From Methanoregula sp. UBA154 (GTDB taxonomy: Archaea; Halobacteriota; Methanomicrobia; Methanomicrobiales; Methanospirillaceae): a stretch of 64,000 nt of DNA. The position numbers and the translations under genes were made by a program. Below the pieces are notes generated by a model. That model did no database searches. It saw nothing but the letters and a program-made list of their open reading frames with translations, and had not been told where the DNA came from. The number at the start of each line of letters is the position of its first letter. The first letter of the stretch is position 1. Positions 8,230 through 17,532 of this stretch are shown here, piece after piece. Where the stretch lies: the NCBI GenBank assembly GCA_002502245.1, contig DAPW01000017.1:47020-111019 (forward strand), given 5' to 3'.

Positions 8230-8372
8230 ACATCATCCTCTTTGCCCGGGACATGGAACACCGGCCGGTCTGTTCAGAAGTGTGCAGTGCGATACTGATA
8301 GAAACGAAAGATACCGTGAATACCGGTACTTCTAGTGGTGAAATGACGGACACCGTCCATACGTTGATCTGA
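8226..8372 (+). CDS. Possible 48-residue hypothetical protein
   Basis: GTG start overlapping the stop of the preceding broken frame (GTGA), with GGAGG immediately upstream, and a TGA at 8370-8372. The product begins MNIILFARDMEHRPVCSEVC and has protein-like composition, but no family is recognised and it is short. It may be a remnant or a coupled small protein. The remaining bases to 8473 hold only the upstream region of the MazF-like gene. Confidence 0.3.
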   Translation: MNIILFARDMEHRPVCSEVCSAILIETKDTVNTGTSSGEMTDTVHTLI

Positions 8373-8473
8373 CCATTCCTGACCCTCTTTCTGAGCCGGC
8401 AACATCAGGGAGAGGAATCCCCTGGATTACTGGAGCAAACGCCTTATGCCGTATCACACCGGATGATTATATT

Positions 8474-8848
8474 ATGGGGCAGTACGTGAACGGCGATGTC
8501 CTTCTTGCTTCGGTTGCGCTGGATGACCGGACCGCACCCAAGATCCGGCCGGTGGTGGTGATAGGGACAGACGGGCCCGGCAGAGTCCATATCTGCCCCG
8601 TCAGCAGTAAACCGCCCTCCGATGCACCCAGCCTGCCGCTCTCTCTTGACGATTTTGCCACCGGGGGACTTGACCTGTTCGGTGAGAGCTACGTGATGAT
8701 GTCACGGGTGCTCACGCTCCTGAGCAGGGACATTATTGGGAAGAAAGGCCGGCTCACACCAGAAGCGCTTGCGGATATTGCCGACCGGGTACCTGCTGTT
8801 TTCCTGGACGGAAGACCGCATAAGAAATCCGGCCGGCCGCACCACTGA
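8474..8848 (+). CDS. PemK/MazF-like protein
   Basis: A 124-residue protein with the hallmarks of the PemK/MazF fold: the N-terminal YVNGDVLLASVAL (G-D-V/I strand), then PKIRPVVVIG corresponding to the KRRPALVI segment of MazF, VHICPVSSK (strand with the T/S after the hydrophobic run), and SYVMMSRVLTL, corresponding to the conserved strand ending in the C-terminal helix (LTPEALADIADRV). MazF proteins are sequence-specific endoribonucleases. No antitoxin-sized gene with a ribbon-helix-helix or AbrB-like product is adjacent: upstream are only the small frames at 7983-8372, and downstream is decayed sequence. Toxin activity is therefore unproven; several archaeal PemK-like proteins are solitary. 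Confidence 0.7.
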   Translation: MGQYVNGDVLLASVALDDRTAPKIRPVVVIGTDGPGRVHICPVSSKPPSDAPSLPLSLDDFATGGLDLFGESYVMMSRVLTLLSRDIIGKKGRLTPEALADIADRVPAVFLDGRPHKKSGRPHH

Positions 8849-9191
8849 CCGCGAATGCGCTTCCCACCGGTCTTCACATGCAAAGGCCGGGCAACCGGTA
8901 TAGTCATTTCCTCCCCTCATATAGTACTGATAGCGAAGGCTGCGATGAGGACGATGATGCCAAGGGAAAGGGATTGCCTGACACATCACCAGCAGCTTCC
9001 CTTTTTTTTTAAGAGGCCCTGCGTGTTGACAAAGGTCCGCACGAGGTCGAGAGCGTAACTGCAAGAAATTGATAATCGATGAGAGCAGGTGTCCAGTGCT
9101 CCCGGCCATTCACCTTGTCAGCTGTCTGGGGTAAGGGAACGTTGATGATCATGCCGCCAGCCGGATATGACGGCTGGTGTTAAAGCATCTG
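8849..9191. other. Decayed intergenic region with one hairpin
   Basis: 343 bases without an intact gene. The minus strand between about 9090 and 8915 reads in two frames like pieces of a membrane protein (ALDLVRTFVNTQGLLKKKG, then SLSLGIIVLIAAFAISTI with a stop), separated by a frame change near an A/T homopolymer at 9001-9010. It may be a broken small gene, but I cannot name it. Confidence 0.35.
9157..9177. terminator. Perfect 7-bp hairpin
   Basis: CCAGCCG (9157-9163) and CGGCTGG (9171-9177) form an inverted repeat with loop GATATGA. It follows the stop of the minus-strand broken gene at 9192, so it may act as a transcription terminator for that gene, although no long T-run follows on either strand. 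Confidence 0.35.
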
Positions 9192-9676
9192 TCACACGGC
9201 AGAATATCCCAAAGGAAAAATACAGAACCGCCAGGTAAGGGCTGCACCCAGCGGGTACAGGAGCTGCCCCTGCCGGCTCCACAGGGTTGCCCCCACGAGG
9301 ACAACATCGTACACCATCCGGAAGAGCAGGATATTATGGTACACTATGAAGAAGTTCCTGATAAGGTGCTTTTTTCCGCCCGTATCAGGACGGATGTGAT
9401 ACCCACGGGAAGGTCCAGCGAGATGATGAGGTCATGCAGGTGATCAGCCCTGAGCCAGATCGTTCCACCGGGTATCCCCGGAAGTACCATGGCGCTTGCG
9501 AAATCAGCCGAATCCGCCATTTTTCTCATCCCTTCAAAAGAGAGCGATGGTGTCTGGAGATCTGCCAGGATATCTTCAGAGTCCCCCGCAACCAGGAGAA
9601 GGAGGGTGATGCGACTGGCGGTCCGGTCGGTCAGGGGAAATGAAATTCCCTGGCGGAAGGCGTGGATCGGTTCCAT
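9192..9676 (-). pseudogene. Hypothetical protein with C-terminal membrane part, frameshifted
   Basis: From ATG 9674-9676 a 110-residue frame runs to a stop at 9344. Its sequence is protein-like (RITLLLLVAGDSEDILADL, LPGIPGGTIWLRADHLHDL). At a run of six A residues close to its end (about 9366-9371) a one-base shift opens KHLIRNFFIVYHNILLFRM and about 40 more residues of membrane-like sequence (YDVVLVGATLW) up to a TGA at 9192-9194. Together they would make about 160 residues. A frameshift at a homopolymer could be genuine decay, programmed slippage, or an assembly error. No family recognised. Confidence 0.4.
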
Positions 9677-10003
9677 GCGCTTCCTGTCCGGATGATAGAC
9701 CGGAGAAGCAGATCCGGATTTTGGTGCGTTACCAGATGCCCGGGGAAGAATTAAAGCTTACCGGGTTTTCAGGTTATTTCCTGTTCCTTCAGGCATCTCT
9801 TCCCGGGAAAAGACAGGATCTCACTCCGGTTTATTTCATGGGATAAGGCCCGGCTTCTGCTCCGTTCCTGGATCTGAACCGGAAAAAGCCGGTACGGGAT
9901 CTTCCCTGACCGGGGGGTCACCTCTTGAAATGTTCCTTTGTTCTTCGGGAGCCATCTGGAATGCATCAGTATCCTTATTATCCGGTGCGATAAGGTTGTT
10001 GAG
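9677..10003. other. Intergenic region upstream of the lyase/RFAP synthase fusion
   Basis: 327 bases with no gene. GAATTAAAGCTTACC near 9748 is AT-rich and could be a box A for the downstream gene, and AAGG at 9993-9996 is its likely ribosome binding site. Nothing else was seen. Confidence 0.5.
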
Positions 10004-11536
10004 ATGGACATTGCACGGGCGATTGCCGATATGGAGGTGCAGGTCGGCCGGATCTCCCCGGTCCAGAAATTCCTGCTCGGCACTGACGGGTCGGTCACCC
10101 AGATCCTCGAATCAATCACCGGGAAAAAAGTGGTCATCAGGACCCTTGTCCAGAAGGTTATACCTGCTGACCGGGTTGCTGCCGAGAACCTGAGTGTCGC
10201 CGAGGGCGACCCAATCAACTTCCGGATTGTGGAGATCCGGACGGAAGAGAGCGGGGAAGTGCTGATCTACGCGGTATCCCATACTCCGATCAACCGCCTC
10301 TCGCCGGCTTTTAAGGATGACCTGATGAAGGCAGATATTCCCATCGGGAGGATCATCAAACGTCACCATATCGAGGCACGTCGGGAGATCCTGAATGCCC
10401 GCGTTACGCCGGCTGATGACGAGATCAGCAGGGTCTTTGCGATCTGCAGGAACGAACCGGTCCTCACCCGGCAGTACCAGATCATCCATGCGGATAAACC
10501 GCTCATCTTTATCGAGGAACAGTTCCCTTACAACCGTTTCCTTGATACACGCCGGGTCATCATCCGGACGCCCTCCCGGCTCCATGTCACATTAATCGAC
10601 ATGCACGGGGGTTCCGGCCGGGTTGACGGCGGGGTTGGCATCACGCTGGACGAGCCCGGCATGCTGCTGGAGGCGGAACTCTCACCGGTGCTCTCTGTGA
10701 GCGGGGGCGACCCGGCCCTGCAGGAACGGGTCCGCAGTATCGCAATGGACGTGCTGCAAAAACTCGGGGCGGGAGGGAGTGTTGCAATCACGGTCCGGAG
10801 TTACTTTCCGTCTCACGCAGGACTCGGGAGCGGGTCGCAGCTCGGGCTTGCCGTTGCCCGGGCAATAAGCGAACTCCATGGCCGGCACCTGCCGGTCAGG
10901 GAGCTGGCCCGGCTCGTGGGCCGTGGCGGAACCTCCGGTATCGGTACGGCAGCCTTCGAGTACGGGGGATTTATTGTTGACGGCGGCCACCGCTTCGGTG
11001 CCGGGGGCGAGAAGACTGATTTCCGCCCGTCCGCTGCATCCCGGGGTGTCAGCCCGCCGCCCATGATCGCCCGTCACGATTTCCCCTTGGACTGGCGCAT
11101 CCTTCTCGCCATCCCGGCGGTCCCTGCCGGAGCAAGCGGGAAAATTGAGACGGATATTTTCAGGGACCACTGCCCGGTCCCGCTCGATGAGGTGCGGGAG
11201 CTCTCCCACGAGATACTGATGCGGATGCTACCGGGCATTGCAGGGCGCGACCTCGACCTGTTCGGCTCCTCGGTCAATGCCGTCCAGCACCTCGGGTTCA
11301 AGAAGGTGGAGCTCTCCCTCCAGCCCCCGCAGGTGACCGGTCTGCTCAACGTGCTGCGCGAGGCAGGGGCGGCAGGTGCCGGCCTCTCCTCGTTTGGTCC
11401 CGCGGTGTATGCCTTTGGCGACACCGGTATGGCGGGGATCGGGCAGGCTGCACAGGAGTTCATGAAAGAATCAGGAGGAGGAACGACATGTATCACCGTA
11501 GCTCGGAACAGCGGGGCGGTGGTAAGGGTGGCGTGA
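10004..11536 (+). CDS. mptG: Chorismate lyase-like (DUF98) / beta-RFAP synthase fusion
   Basis: A 510-residue fusion. Residues 1 to about 175 are a UbiC-like/DUF98 chorismate pyruvate-lyase domain: SPVQKFLLGTDGSVTQILE, PINRLSPAFKDDLM, GRIIKRHHIEARREIL and the terminal FIEEQFPYNRF. Residues from about 185 are a GHMP-superfamily beta-ribofuranosylaminobenzene 5'-phosphate synthase: TPSRLHVTLIDMHG, the ATP-loop-like FPSHAGLGSGSQLGLA, GRGGTSGIGTAAFEYGGFIVDGGH and the terminal AGLSSFGPAVYAF. In methanogens DUF98 lyases supply 4-hydroxybenzoate and RFAP synthase condenses it with phosphoribosyl diphosphate as the committed step of methanopterin synthesis, so the fusion joins producer and consumer. 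The ATG at 10004 is chosen over an upstream in-frame ATG at 9938 because AAGG precedes it and family alignment begins there. Monocistronic. Confidence 0.87.
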   Translation: MDIARAIADMEVQVGRISPVQKFLLGTDGSVTQILESITGKKVVIRTLVQKVIPADRVAAENLSVAEGDPINFRIVEIRTEESGEVLIYAVSHTPINRLSPAFKDDLMKADIPIGRIIKRHHIEARREILNARVTPADDEISRVFAICRNEPVLTRQYQIIHADKPLIFIEEQFPYNRFLDTRRVIIRTPSRLHVTLIDMHGGSGRVDGGVGITLDEPGMLLEAELSPVLSVSGGDPALQERVRSIAMDVLQKLGAGGSVAITVRSYFPSHAGLGSGSQLGLAVARAISELHGRHLPVRELARLVGRGGTSGIGTAAFEYGGFIVDGGHRFGAGGEKTDFRPSAASRGVSPPPMIARHDFPLDWRILLAIPAVPAGASGKIETDIFRDHCPVPLDEVRELSHEILMRMLPGIAGRDLDLFGSSVNAVQHLGFKKVELSLQPPQVTGLLNVLREAGAAGAGLSSFGPAVYAFGDTGMAGIGQAAQEFMKESGGGTTCITVARNSGAVVRVA

Positions 11537-11865
11537 TGTTCCGGTTAAACCATCGCATCGTGGTCGTGCCGCGAATATCCGCCATTTCAGGAATTATATG
11601 TTCATCATGAGCGATCTATTGTCACAAGATACTGGAGACCGGCATCTGCCTTGCATCAATGCCTTGCACCGGGGGAGAAGCGGTTAAAAATTAAAGAGTA
11701 TATTTTTCGAAAGAAATAATACGAAATCAATTTCTTTTATGTTACTGACGGAAATTTTTTTTAAAAGGGATTTTTTCTGTTCTGACAGGCATTAGAAAAT
11801 TTAATATAATAGAATAGATAACTATCTGATTGCTCAATGCAGTCCGGTTATTTTACGGGATACAT
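11537..11865. promoter_or_regulatory. AT-rich upstream region of the HTH-PAS kinase
   Basis: 329 bases without a gene. From about 11690 the sequence is strongly AT-rich. TTTAATATAATAG (11800-11812) is a good match to an archaeal box A about 55 bases before the ATG, and TTAAAAGGG near 11761 is another possible core element. The length suggests a regulated promoter with an untranslated leader. Confidence 0.45.
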
Positions 11866-14800
11866 ATGGAGAATTATAATCAGGAACTCGAACAGATAAA
11901 AAGAGTTCTGCGGAGCTCAGCGAAGGGACTTACGGTCACCGAGATAGCCCGCCATATGCAGGTAAACCGGAATTCAGTAGCGAAATACCTGGACATACTT
12001 CGTACGTCCGGCCTGGTTGAGATGAAAGCCGTGGGTTCGGCAAAAATCTACTCCCTCACCAAGCGTGTCCCAATCAGTTCAATTCTCAGCCTTTCCTCAG
12101 ATTATATCTTCGTTTTGGACAATGATGCAAAAATTACATATGTCAATGACAATGTTCTAAATTTTGAACAGAAGACCGTTGAGGAGATTATCGGAAAAGA
12201 CGCGGAAAGTGTATCCCTCGCATTTTTTTCCACGCCGGATATCCATAAACTGATAACCGAAGGGATAACCGGCAAGGAAATTATCCGGGAATTTGAGGTC
12301 GTAAAAGACGACCAGCACTTTTTTTTCCGGGCGAAATTCGTTCCGAGTATTCTTGAGGACCGGAAAAAAGGACTCCTCCTGCTCCTTGAGGATATCACTG
12401 AGGTCAAAAAATACCAGAAACAACTGGAAAAAACAGTCGCCGATCAGGACAAAGAGCTAACATCCTCGTACCTGAAACTCACCAGCGAACAGGAGATCAG
12501 TAAGGAGGTCAAGGATGCTTATGAGGAGAGCGAACGCCGGTACCATAACCTGATCGAACTCGCCCAGGAAGGGATACTGACCGTTGACATGGACGGGTTG
12601 ATCACCTTCACGAACACGAAGCTCTCCGACATTCTCGGGTATCCCGCAGAGGATATAGATGGCCGGTCGATTTATTCGTTTACCGATGAGAGAAATGCTG
12701 CCATTCTGAAAAGGAACGTTGCCCGCTTAAAGTCAGGAAACCCGCAGTGTTTTACCATAACCTTCACGAAGAAAGATGGTTCTTTCGTCTATACCCGGCT
12801 GACAGCATCTTCGGGTCGCGATCAGAGCGGAAAATATTCCTACGGGCTTTTCCTCATCTCCGATATCAGTGAACTGAAAAAAGCAGATGAGGCCGTACAA
12901 CAGAGCGAACTGCATTACCGCAGGCTCATCGAGACGATGCCCAACGGCGTTATCACCATCAGTATGGATGGGATCATCCAGACTACCAATATCCAGGCCG
13001 CGAAGATGCTGGGATGTGTAAAGGTTGAAGATGCCATCGGGAAGAACCTGTTCGATTACATCGCGCCAACCGATCTTGAGAAATGCACCAATGCCCTGAA
13101 GCGCGCAACGGACAGGGGATTCTCCAAAAGTACGGAATGTACCCTCATATCACAGGACAGTACCGGTTTTTGCGTGGAAATCAACGTATCAACTATGAGA
13201 ACTGATTTCAGCATCGCATCGGTAGGAAACCCCGGCGCGGCTCCAGTGGTGTATGTCTGCATCCTCTCGGATATCACGGAGCGCAGGAAGGCTGATTACC
13301 TTGTCAGAAAATCCGAAGAGAAACACCGGGCACTTGTCGAGGGGATCAGCAATATCATCTTCACAACGGATACAAAAGGTAAACTCACGTATGTAAGCCC
13401 GGTCATCAGTCACGTCCTGGGTTATGACCCCGCTGAGCTGGCCGGTAAACACTTTTACCGGCTTGCCCCGCTTGATGAACGGCACAAGCTCGGCCTGATG
13501 CTCAAGAATGCCCTCCTGGATAAGACCAGCCCTGAATGGTTCAGGATGGTGGATAAAACAGGAAACCTTCACGATGTTCGGATCATTGCACAACCGTACT
13601 GGGAAAAGGAAGAACTGTCAGGCATTAACGGGCTGATCGAAGATATCACTGATCTGAAAAAAGCTGAATACGATCTCAGGCAGATCGAACTCCAGTATAA
13701 AGCGGTTGTTGAAGACCAGACGGACCTGATCTGCCGGTTTTATCCCGACTTTTCCATAACGTTCGTAAACCCGGCATTTTTTCGGTATTATCAGAAGCCC
13801 CAGAGCGAGATCCTGGGGAAGAACTTATTCACTATTGTTACCCAGAACGAAAAGAAGAAGATCCGGGAGATCACCGGCAACCTGACGCCGGAACGGCCGG
13901 TAAAGACATTCGAACACGAGAGTGTCTCGGCCAAGGGAGTCCTGCACACGTATTATACAACGATCCGGGCAATTTATAATACAAACAACGAGGTGACAGA
14001 GTTCCAGTCCAGCTCCCGGGACATCACCGAGCTCCAGCAATACTATGAGAAATCGCAGCACCTTCTTGAAGAACTGCAGATACACCAGAGAGATCTGGAA
14101 GCCCAGAATGAGGAACTCATGTTGCTCCGTCAACAAGCGGAGCGCTCAGAACGGGAATACCTTGACCTGTATGACAGTGCTCCCGCCGGTTACTTTACCC
14201 TTGCTCCGAACGGGAAAATTACCCGGGTAAACCTGACCGGTGCAGCCCTCCTTGGCGAAACACGGGAACATCTCCTGAACAGGTCGCTCCAGGACTATAT
14301 TTCTCCGGAGAACTGTGAAACCTTCCTTGCATTCTGCAGGCGGATCTTTGAATCGTCCAGGAAACAGAAATGCGAGATCACCCTCATCCGGGCTGACACC
14401 GGTGAGCATCTGGTAATCCAGGCTGACGGCAAGAGAATCGAACTTGAGCCGGGAGCAGAGAAAACGTGCCGGATTGTCATGACGGATATCACCGATCGCG
14501 TCGTGGCGGAGAAAACCTTAGGCGAGAGCGAGAACCGGTTAAGGGAGATGATTGAAGGCTCGTCAGTACCGACGTTCGTGATCGATACGAACCATCAGGT
14601 AGTGTACTGGAATAAAGCGATGAGTGCATGTACCGGTTTCAGAGCAGAAGAGATGACTGGTACCACGCTGCACTGGAGAGGATTCTACCCGGCAAAACGC
14701 CCCTGTCTTGCTGATCTCGTGATCGATGGCGCTTCCGATGAGATCCTCCAACTATACCCGGATATCGCATCCAGGTCCCGGCTTATCGAAGGTGCATACG

Positions 14801-15594
14801 AGGCGACCAATTTCTTCCCGTCAATGGGCGACAAGGGAAAATGGCTCCAGCTCACTGCATCACCCGTGTATGATACCCGGCAGAATATCATCGCCGTACT
14901 CGAGACTGTCGTTGACATTACCGACCTGAAACTCGCTGAAGAGACGGTAAAGAGTGCCAATATAAAACTTAACGCCCTGACCAAGATCACCCGCCATGAC
15001 ATCATCAACCAGCTGACCATCCTGCTGGGCTATGTCGGGATCCTTGAACAGATGCTGCCGGATAATACAGAGATCAGAAAAGATGCCGAGAAGATTAAAA
15101 ATGCTGCACGCACGATCCAGGATCTTATCGCATTTACCCGGGAATACCAGAACCTCGGCATGGAACTGGCACGCTGGCATACGCTGGATCATCTCGTGAA
15201 AACTGCGCTGGACAAGGACAATGCCTGCTCGGTGAAGCTCAGGATGGATCCAAAACCCGTCTCGATTTATGCCGACCCGCTGATCGAGCGGGTCTTTGTC
15301 AACCTCGTGGACAACGCGATCCGTCATGGGGAGACGGTATCTGAAATCCGGGTGTCGTTCGTGGAATCAGAACATTCAGGAACGATCATTTTCGAAGACA
15401 ACGGGAAAGGAATCCCGGCTGCACAAAAGACCAGGATCTTCTCCAAGGGCTCCGGGAAGACCCCGAAATTCGGCCTCTTTTTATCCAAGGAGATCCTCGG
15501 GTACCATGATATCTCGATAAAAGAGACCGGCGAACCGGGGGTGGGGGCACGGTTCGAGATTGAAGTACCGAGGGGTAGGTATAAGGTCGGGTAG
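11866..15594 (+). CDS. HTH - seven PAS - histidine kinase
   Basis: A 1242-residue cytoplasmic sensor with no membrane segment. Residues 1-70 form a winged helix-turn-helix (RVLRSSAKGLTVTEIARHM, then NRNSVAKYLDILRTSGLVE). Seven PAS units follow, starting near residues 80, 225, 355, 485, 610, 765 and 895 (for example YHNLIELAQEGILTVDMDG, HYRRLIETMPNGVITISMDG), several ending in the typical DIT/DIS-E/D-KK connector, and a coiled coil near 740-770. The kinase core has H1044 in RHDIINQLT, N1146/N1150 in NLVDNAIRHG, D1178 in EDNGKGIP and GLFLSKEIL, so ATP binding and autophosphorylation should work. An HTH at the N-terminus means it may bind DNA itself; no receiver-domain gene is in the window. ATG 11866 is preferred to TTG 11830. 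It is 117 bases upstream of its paralogue. Confidence 0.9.
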   Translation: MENYNQELEQIKRVLRSSAKGLTVTEIARHMQVNRNSVAKYLDILRTSGLVEMKAVGSAKIYSLTKRVPISSILSLSSDYIFVLDNDAKITYVNDNVLNFEQKTVEEIIGKDAESVSLAFFSTPDIHKLITEGITGKEIIREFEVVKDDQHFFFRAKFVPSILEDRKKGLLLLLEDITEVKKYQKQLEKTVADQDKELTSSYLKLTSEQEISKEVKDAYEESERRYHNLIELAQEGILTVDMDGLITFTNTKLSDILGYPAEDIDGRSIYSFTDERNAAILKRNVARLKSGNPQCFTITFTKKDGSFVYTRLTASSGRDQSGKYSYGLFLISDISELKKADEAVQQSELHYRRLIETMPNGVITISMDGIIQTTNIQAAKMLGCVKVEDAIGKNLFDYIAPTDLEKCTNALKRATDRGFSKSTECTLISQDSTGFCVEINVSTMRTDFSIASVGNPGAAPVVYVCILSDITERRKADYLVRKSEEKHRALVEGISNIIFTTDTKGKLTYVSPVISHVLGYDPAELAGKHFYRLAPLDERHKLGLMLKNALLDKTSPEWFRMVDKTGNLHDVRIIAQPYWEKEELSGINGLIEDITDLKKAEYDLRQIELQYKAVVEDQTDLICRFYPDFSITFVNPAFFRYYQKPQSEILGKNLFTIVTQNEKKKIREITGNLTPERPVKTFEHESVSAKGVLHTYYTTIRAIYNTNNEVTEFQSSSRDITELQQYYEKSQHLLEELQIHQRDLEAQNEELMLLRQQAERSEREYLDLYDSAPAGYFTLAPNGKITRVNLTGAALLGETREHLLNRSLQDYISPENCETFLAFCRRIFESSRKQKCEITLIRADTGEHLVIQADGKRIELEPGAEKTCRIVMTDITDRVVAEKTLGESENRLREMIEGSSVPTFVIDTNHQVVYWNKAMSACTGFRAEEMTGTTLHWRGFYPAKRPCLADLVIDGASDEILQLYPDIASRSRLIEGAYEATNFFPSMGDKGKWLQLTASPVYDTRQNIIAVLETVVDITDLKLAEETVKSANIKLNALTKITRHDIINQLTILLGYVGILEQMLPDNTEIRKDAEKIKNAARTIQDLIAFTREYQNLGMELARWHTLDHLVKTALDKDNACSVKLRMDPKPVSIYADPLIERVFVNLVDNAIRHGETVSEIRVSFVESEHSGTIIFEDNGKGIPAAQKTRIFSKGSGKTPKFGLFLSKEILGYHDISIKETGEPGVGARFEIEVPRGRYKVG

Positions 15595-15711
15595 AAAACT
15601 GGTTTTATATTCACGGATTTACCATAAAATTTTCAGATAACCATTAATCCTCCCGACTACCTTTTATTGATTATTGTCCGGAGGCACTGAATCAAGGGAA
15701 CGTGAGTTATC

Positions 15712-17400
15712 ATGCAGGATCAAGAGGATGAAATTACCCGGATTCGCGCAATATTGAAGGAAAACCCAAAAGGTATCACGATCGAAGAAATTGCCAGAAA
15801 ACTACCTTTGAACAGGACCTCAACCGCAAAATATCTTAATACTCTTCAGATATCCGGCCAGGCTGAAATGCGGACATTTGGTCGTGCCAAGGTATACACA
15901 CTCTCTCAACGCGTCCCCTTCTCGCAGATGCTAAACCTGTCTTCTGATCTCCTGCTGGTGCTCGATCAGAACCTTGTCATACTGCAGGTCAATGACCCGT
16001 TCACCAGAGTGTTTGGCCATACTGCTGACGATCTTATTGGAACCTCGATCGGACAGTCCGGATTGTTACTTCCATTGTCAGAAAAATATCTCTCCCGTAT
16101 GAGGGACTCCATCACGGGTAGTGAACACGTAACAACGGACCGTCTTGAGATCAAAGGTACGGAATATTTTTTTAAGATCAAACTGACGCCTGTTGTTTTT
16201 GACCAGGGGGGGCAGGGGCTTGCGGTCATCCTCGAAGATATTACCGAGCTGAAAAAATATCAGCAGCATCTCGAGCAGCAGGTTTATGAAAGAACGAAAG
16301 AACTGGTACACGCAAACGCACAATTACAGGCGGAAAGCAAAGAACGGATGAGATCACAGGCCGCTCTTGAACAGAGCGAGCAGAAATATCGTGAACTTGT
16401 AGAAAATGCCAACAGTATCATCCTGCGTGTTGATGACCGTGGTATTATTACCTTCTTCAATGAATTCGCAGAGAAATTTTTTGGCATATCCCAGGCAGAA
16501 ATTCTTGGAAAAAATATGTTCGGCCCGATTATTGCGGTAAAAGACAGATCAGAAAAAGAGATCGCAGAGTTGGTCCGGACATTTCTTAAAACCACGGAAT
16601 ACCTCACATTCAACGAACTCGAATGTTTGCGAAGAGATGGCGAACCGGTCTGGGTTGCCTGGACAATCAAGCCGGTTGCCGGTTCACATGGAATGGCATG
16701 CGAGTACCTTATTGTTGGCATGGATATTACGGAACGAAAACAGGTTGAAAATGCCCTGTATCAGGTCAATACCAAATTAAACGTAGTAAGCAGTGTGGCA
16801 CGTCATGATATCCTCAATAAACTCACGATAATTTCCAGTACCCTGTCCCTGCTGAAAGAGAGTATCACCGATCCGAAGATGACAGATTTTTTAAACTATG
16901 CGGAAACTGCAACGAGTGCCATAACGCGTCAGATGGGGTTTACCCGGGAATTCAAAAATATGGGAATGGAAAAGGCCGACTGGCAGGATGTTGATGAGAC
17001 CATCCATACCATGCTTGACAATAATTATGGGACCGGAATGGGTTTTGATCTCCGGTTGAACGGTCTTGAAATTTTTGCTGATTCCTGGTTGAAAAAGGTG
17101 TTTTTCACGATGACGGATGCCATGATCCGATACGGGCTCCCGATAAATACCATTCACCGGTCATACAAGGAATCCGAAGATGGTCTTTGTCTGTTTTTTG
17201 AAGGGGATGGCAAAGGGATACCTGTGGATCAGAAGGAGAAAATATTCGAACAGGGGTACGGCAATACGAATGGTTTTGGGTTATTTTTAGCCCGGGAAAT
17301 ACTGGCTGTAACCGGGATTGCCTTAAAGGAAACCGGGGATCCGGAAAAGATGGTACGGTTTGAGATCCATGTCCCAAAACGGGGGTACCGGTTTAAGTAA
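15712..17400 (+). CDS. HTH - two PAS - histidine-kinase-like protein, probable pseudokinase
   Basis: A 562-residue paralogue of the preceding protein: N-terminal winged HTH (ENPKGITIEEIARKLPLNRT, then STAKYLNTLQISGQAEM), PAS starting near residue 76 (SLSSDLLLVLDQN in outline) and a second near residue 222 (YRELVENANSIILRVDDRG), then a kinase-like module. H365 in ARHDILNKLT is kept. The ATPase part is degenerate: the N-box aligned to NLVDNAIRHG of the sibling reads TMTDAMIRYG, so both asparagines are gone (A470 replaces the Mg-coordinating one), and the G1 box EDNGKGIP reads EGDGKGIP, losing the ADP-contacting aspartate (G498). GFGLFLAREIL remains. It probably does not hydrolyse ATP and could act as a sensor-regulator or as a partner of the sibling. 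ATG 15712 has no strong ribosome site. Confidence 0.87.
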   Translation: MQDQEDEITRIRAILKENPKGITIEEIARKLPLNRTSTAKYLNTLQISGQAEMRTFGRAKVYTLSQRVPFSQMLNLSSDLLLVLDQNLVILQVNDPFTRVFGHTADDLIGTSIGQSGLLLPLSEKYLSRMRDSITGSEHVTTDRLEIKGTEYFFKIKLTPVVFDQGGQGLAVILEDITELKKYQQHLEQQVYERTKELVHANAQLQAESKERMRSQAALEQSEQKYRELVENANSIILRVDDRGIITFFNEFAEKFFGISQAEILGKNMFGPIIAVKDRSEKEIAELVRTFLKTTEYLTFNELECLRRDGEPVWVAWTIKPVAGSHGMACEYLIVGMDITERKQVENALYQVNTKLNVVSSVARHDILNKLTIISSTLSLLKESITDPKMTDFLNYAETATSAITRQMGFTREFKNMGMEKADWQDVDETIHTMLDNNYGTGMGFDLRLNGLEIFADSWLKKVFFTMTDAMIRYGLPINTIHRSYKESEDGLCLFFEGDGKGIPVDQKEKIFEQGYGNTNGFGLFLAREILAVTGIALKETGDPEKMVRFEIHVPKRGYRFK

Positions 17401-17532
17401 AGGGATAAAGCGGGAGATCGTTTTCGGGTGACGTGCAGAATCATCCCATTGGCCATGTACGTGACCCGGTATTACGCGTGGATCATCAGAAAATCACATC
17501 ACCGCGGATAAAAAAGAGAATTCAGAGAATAA

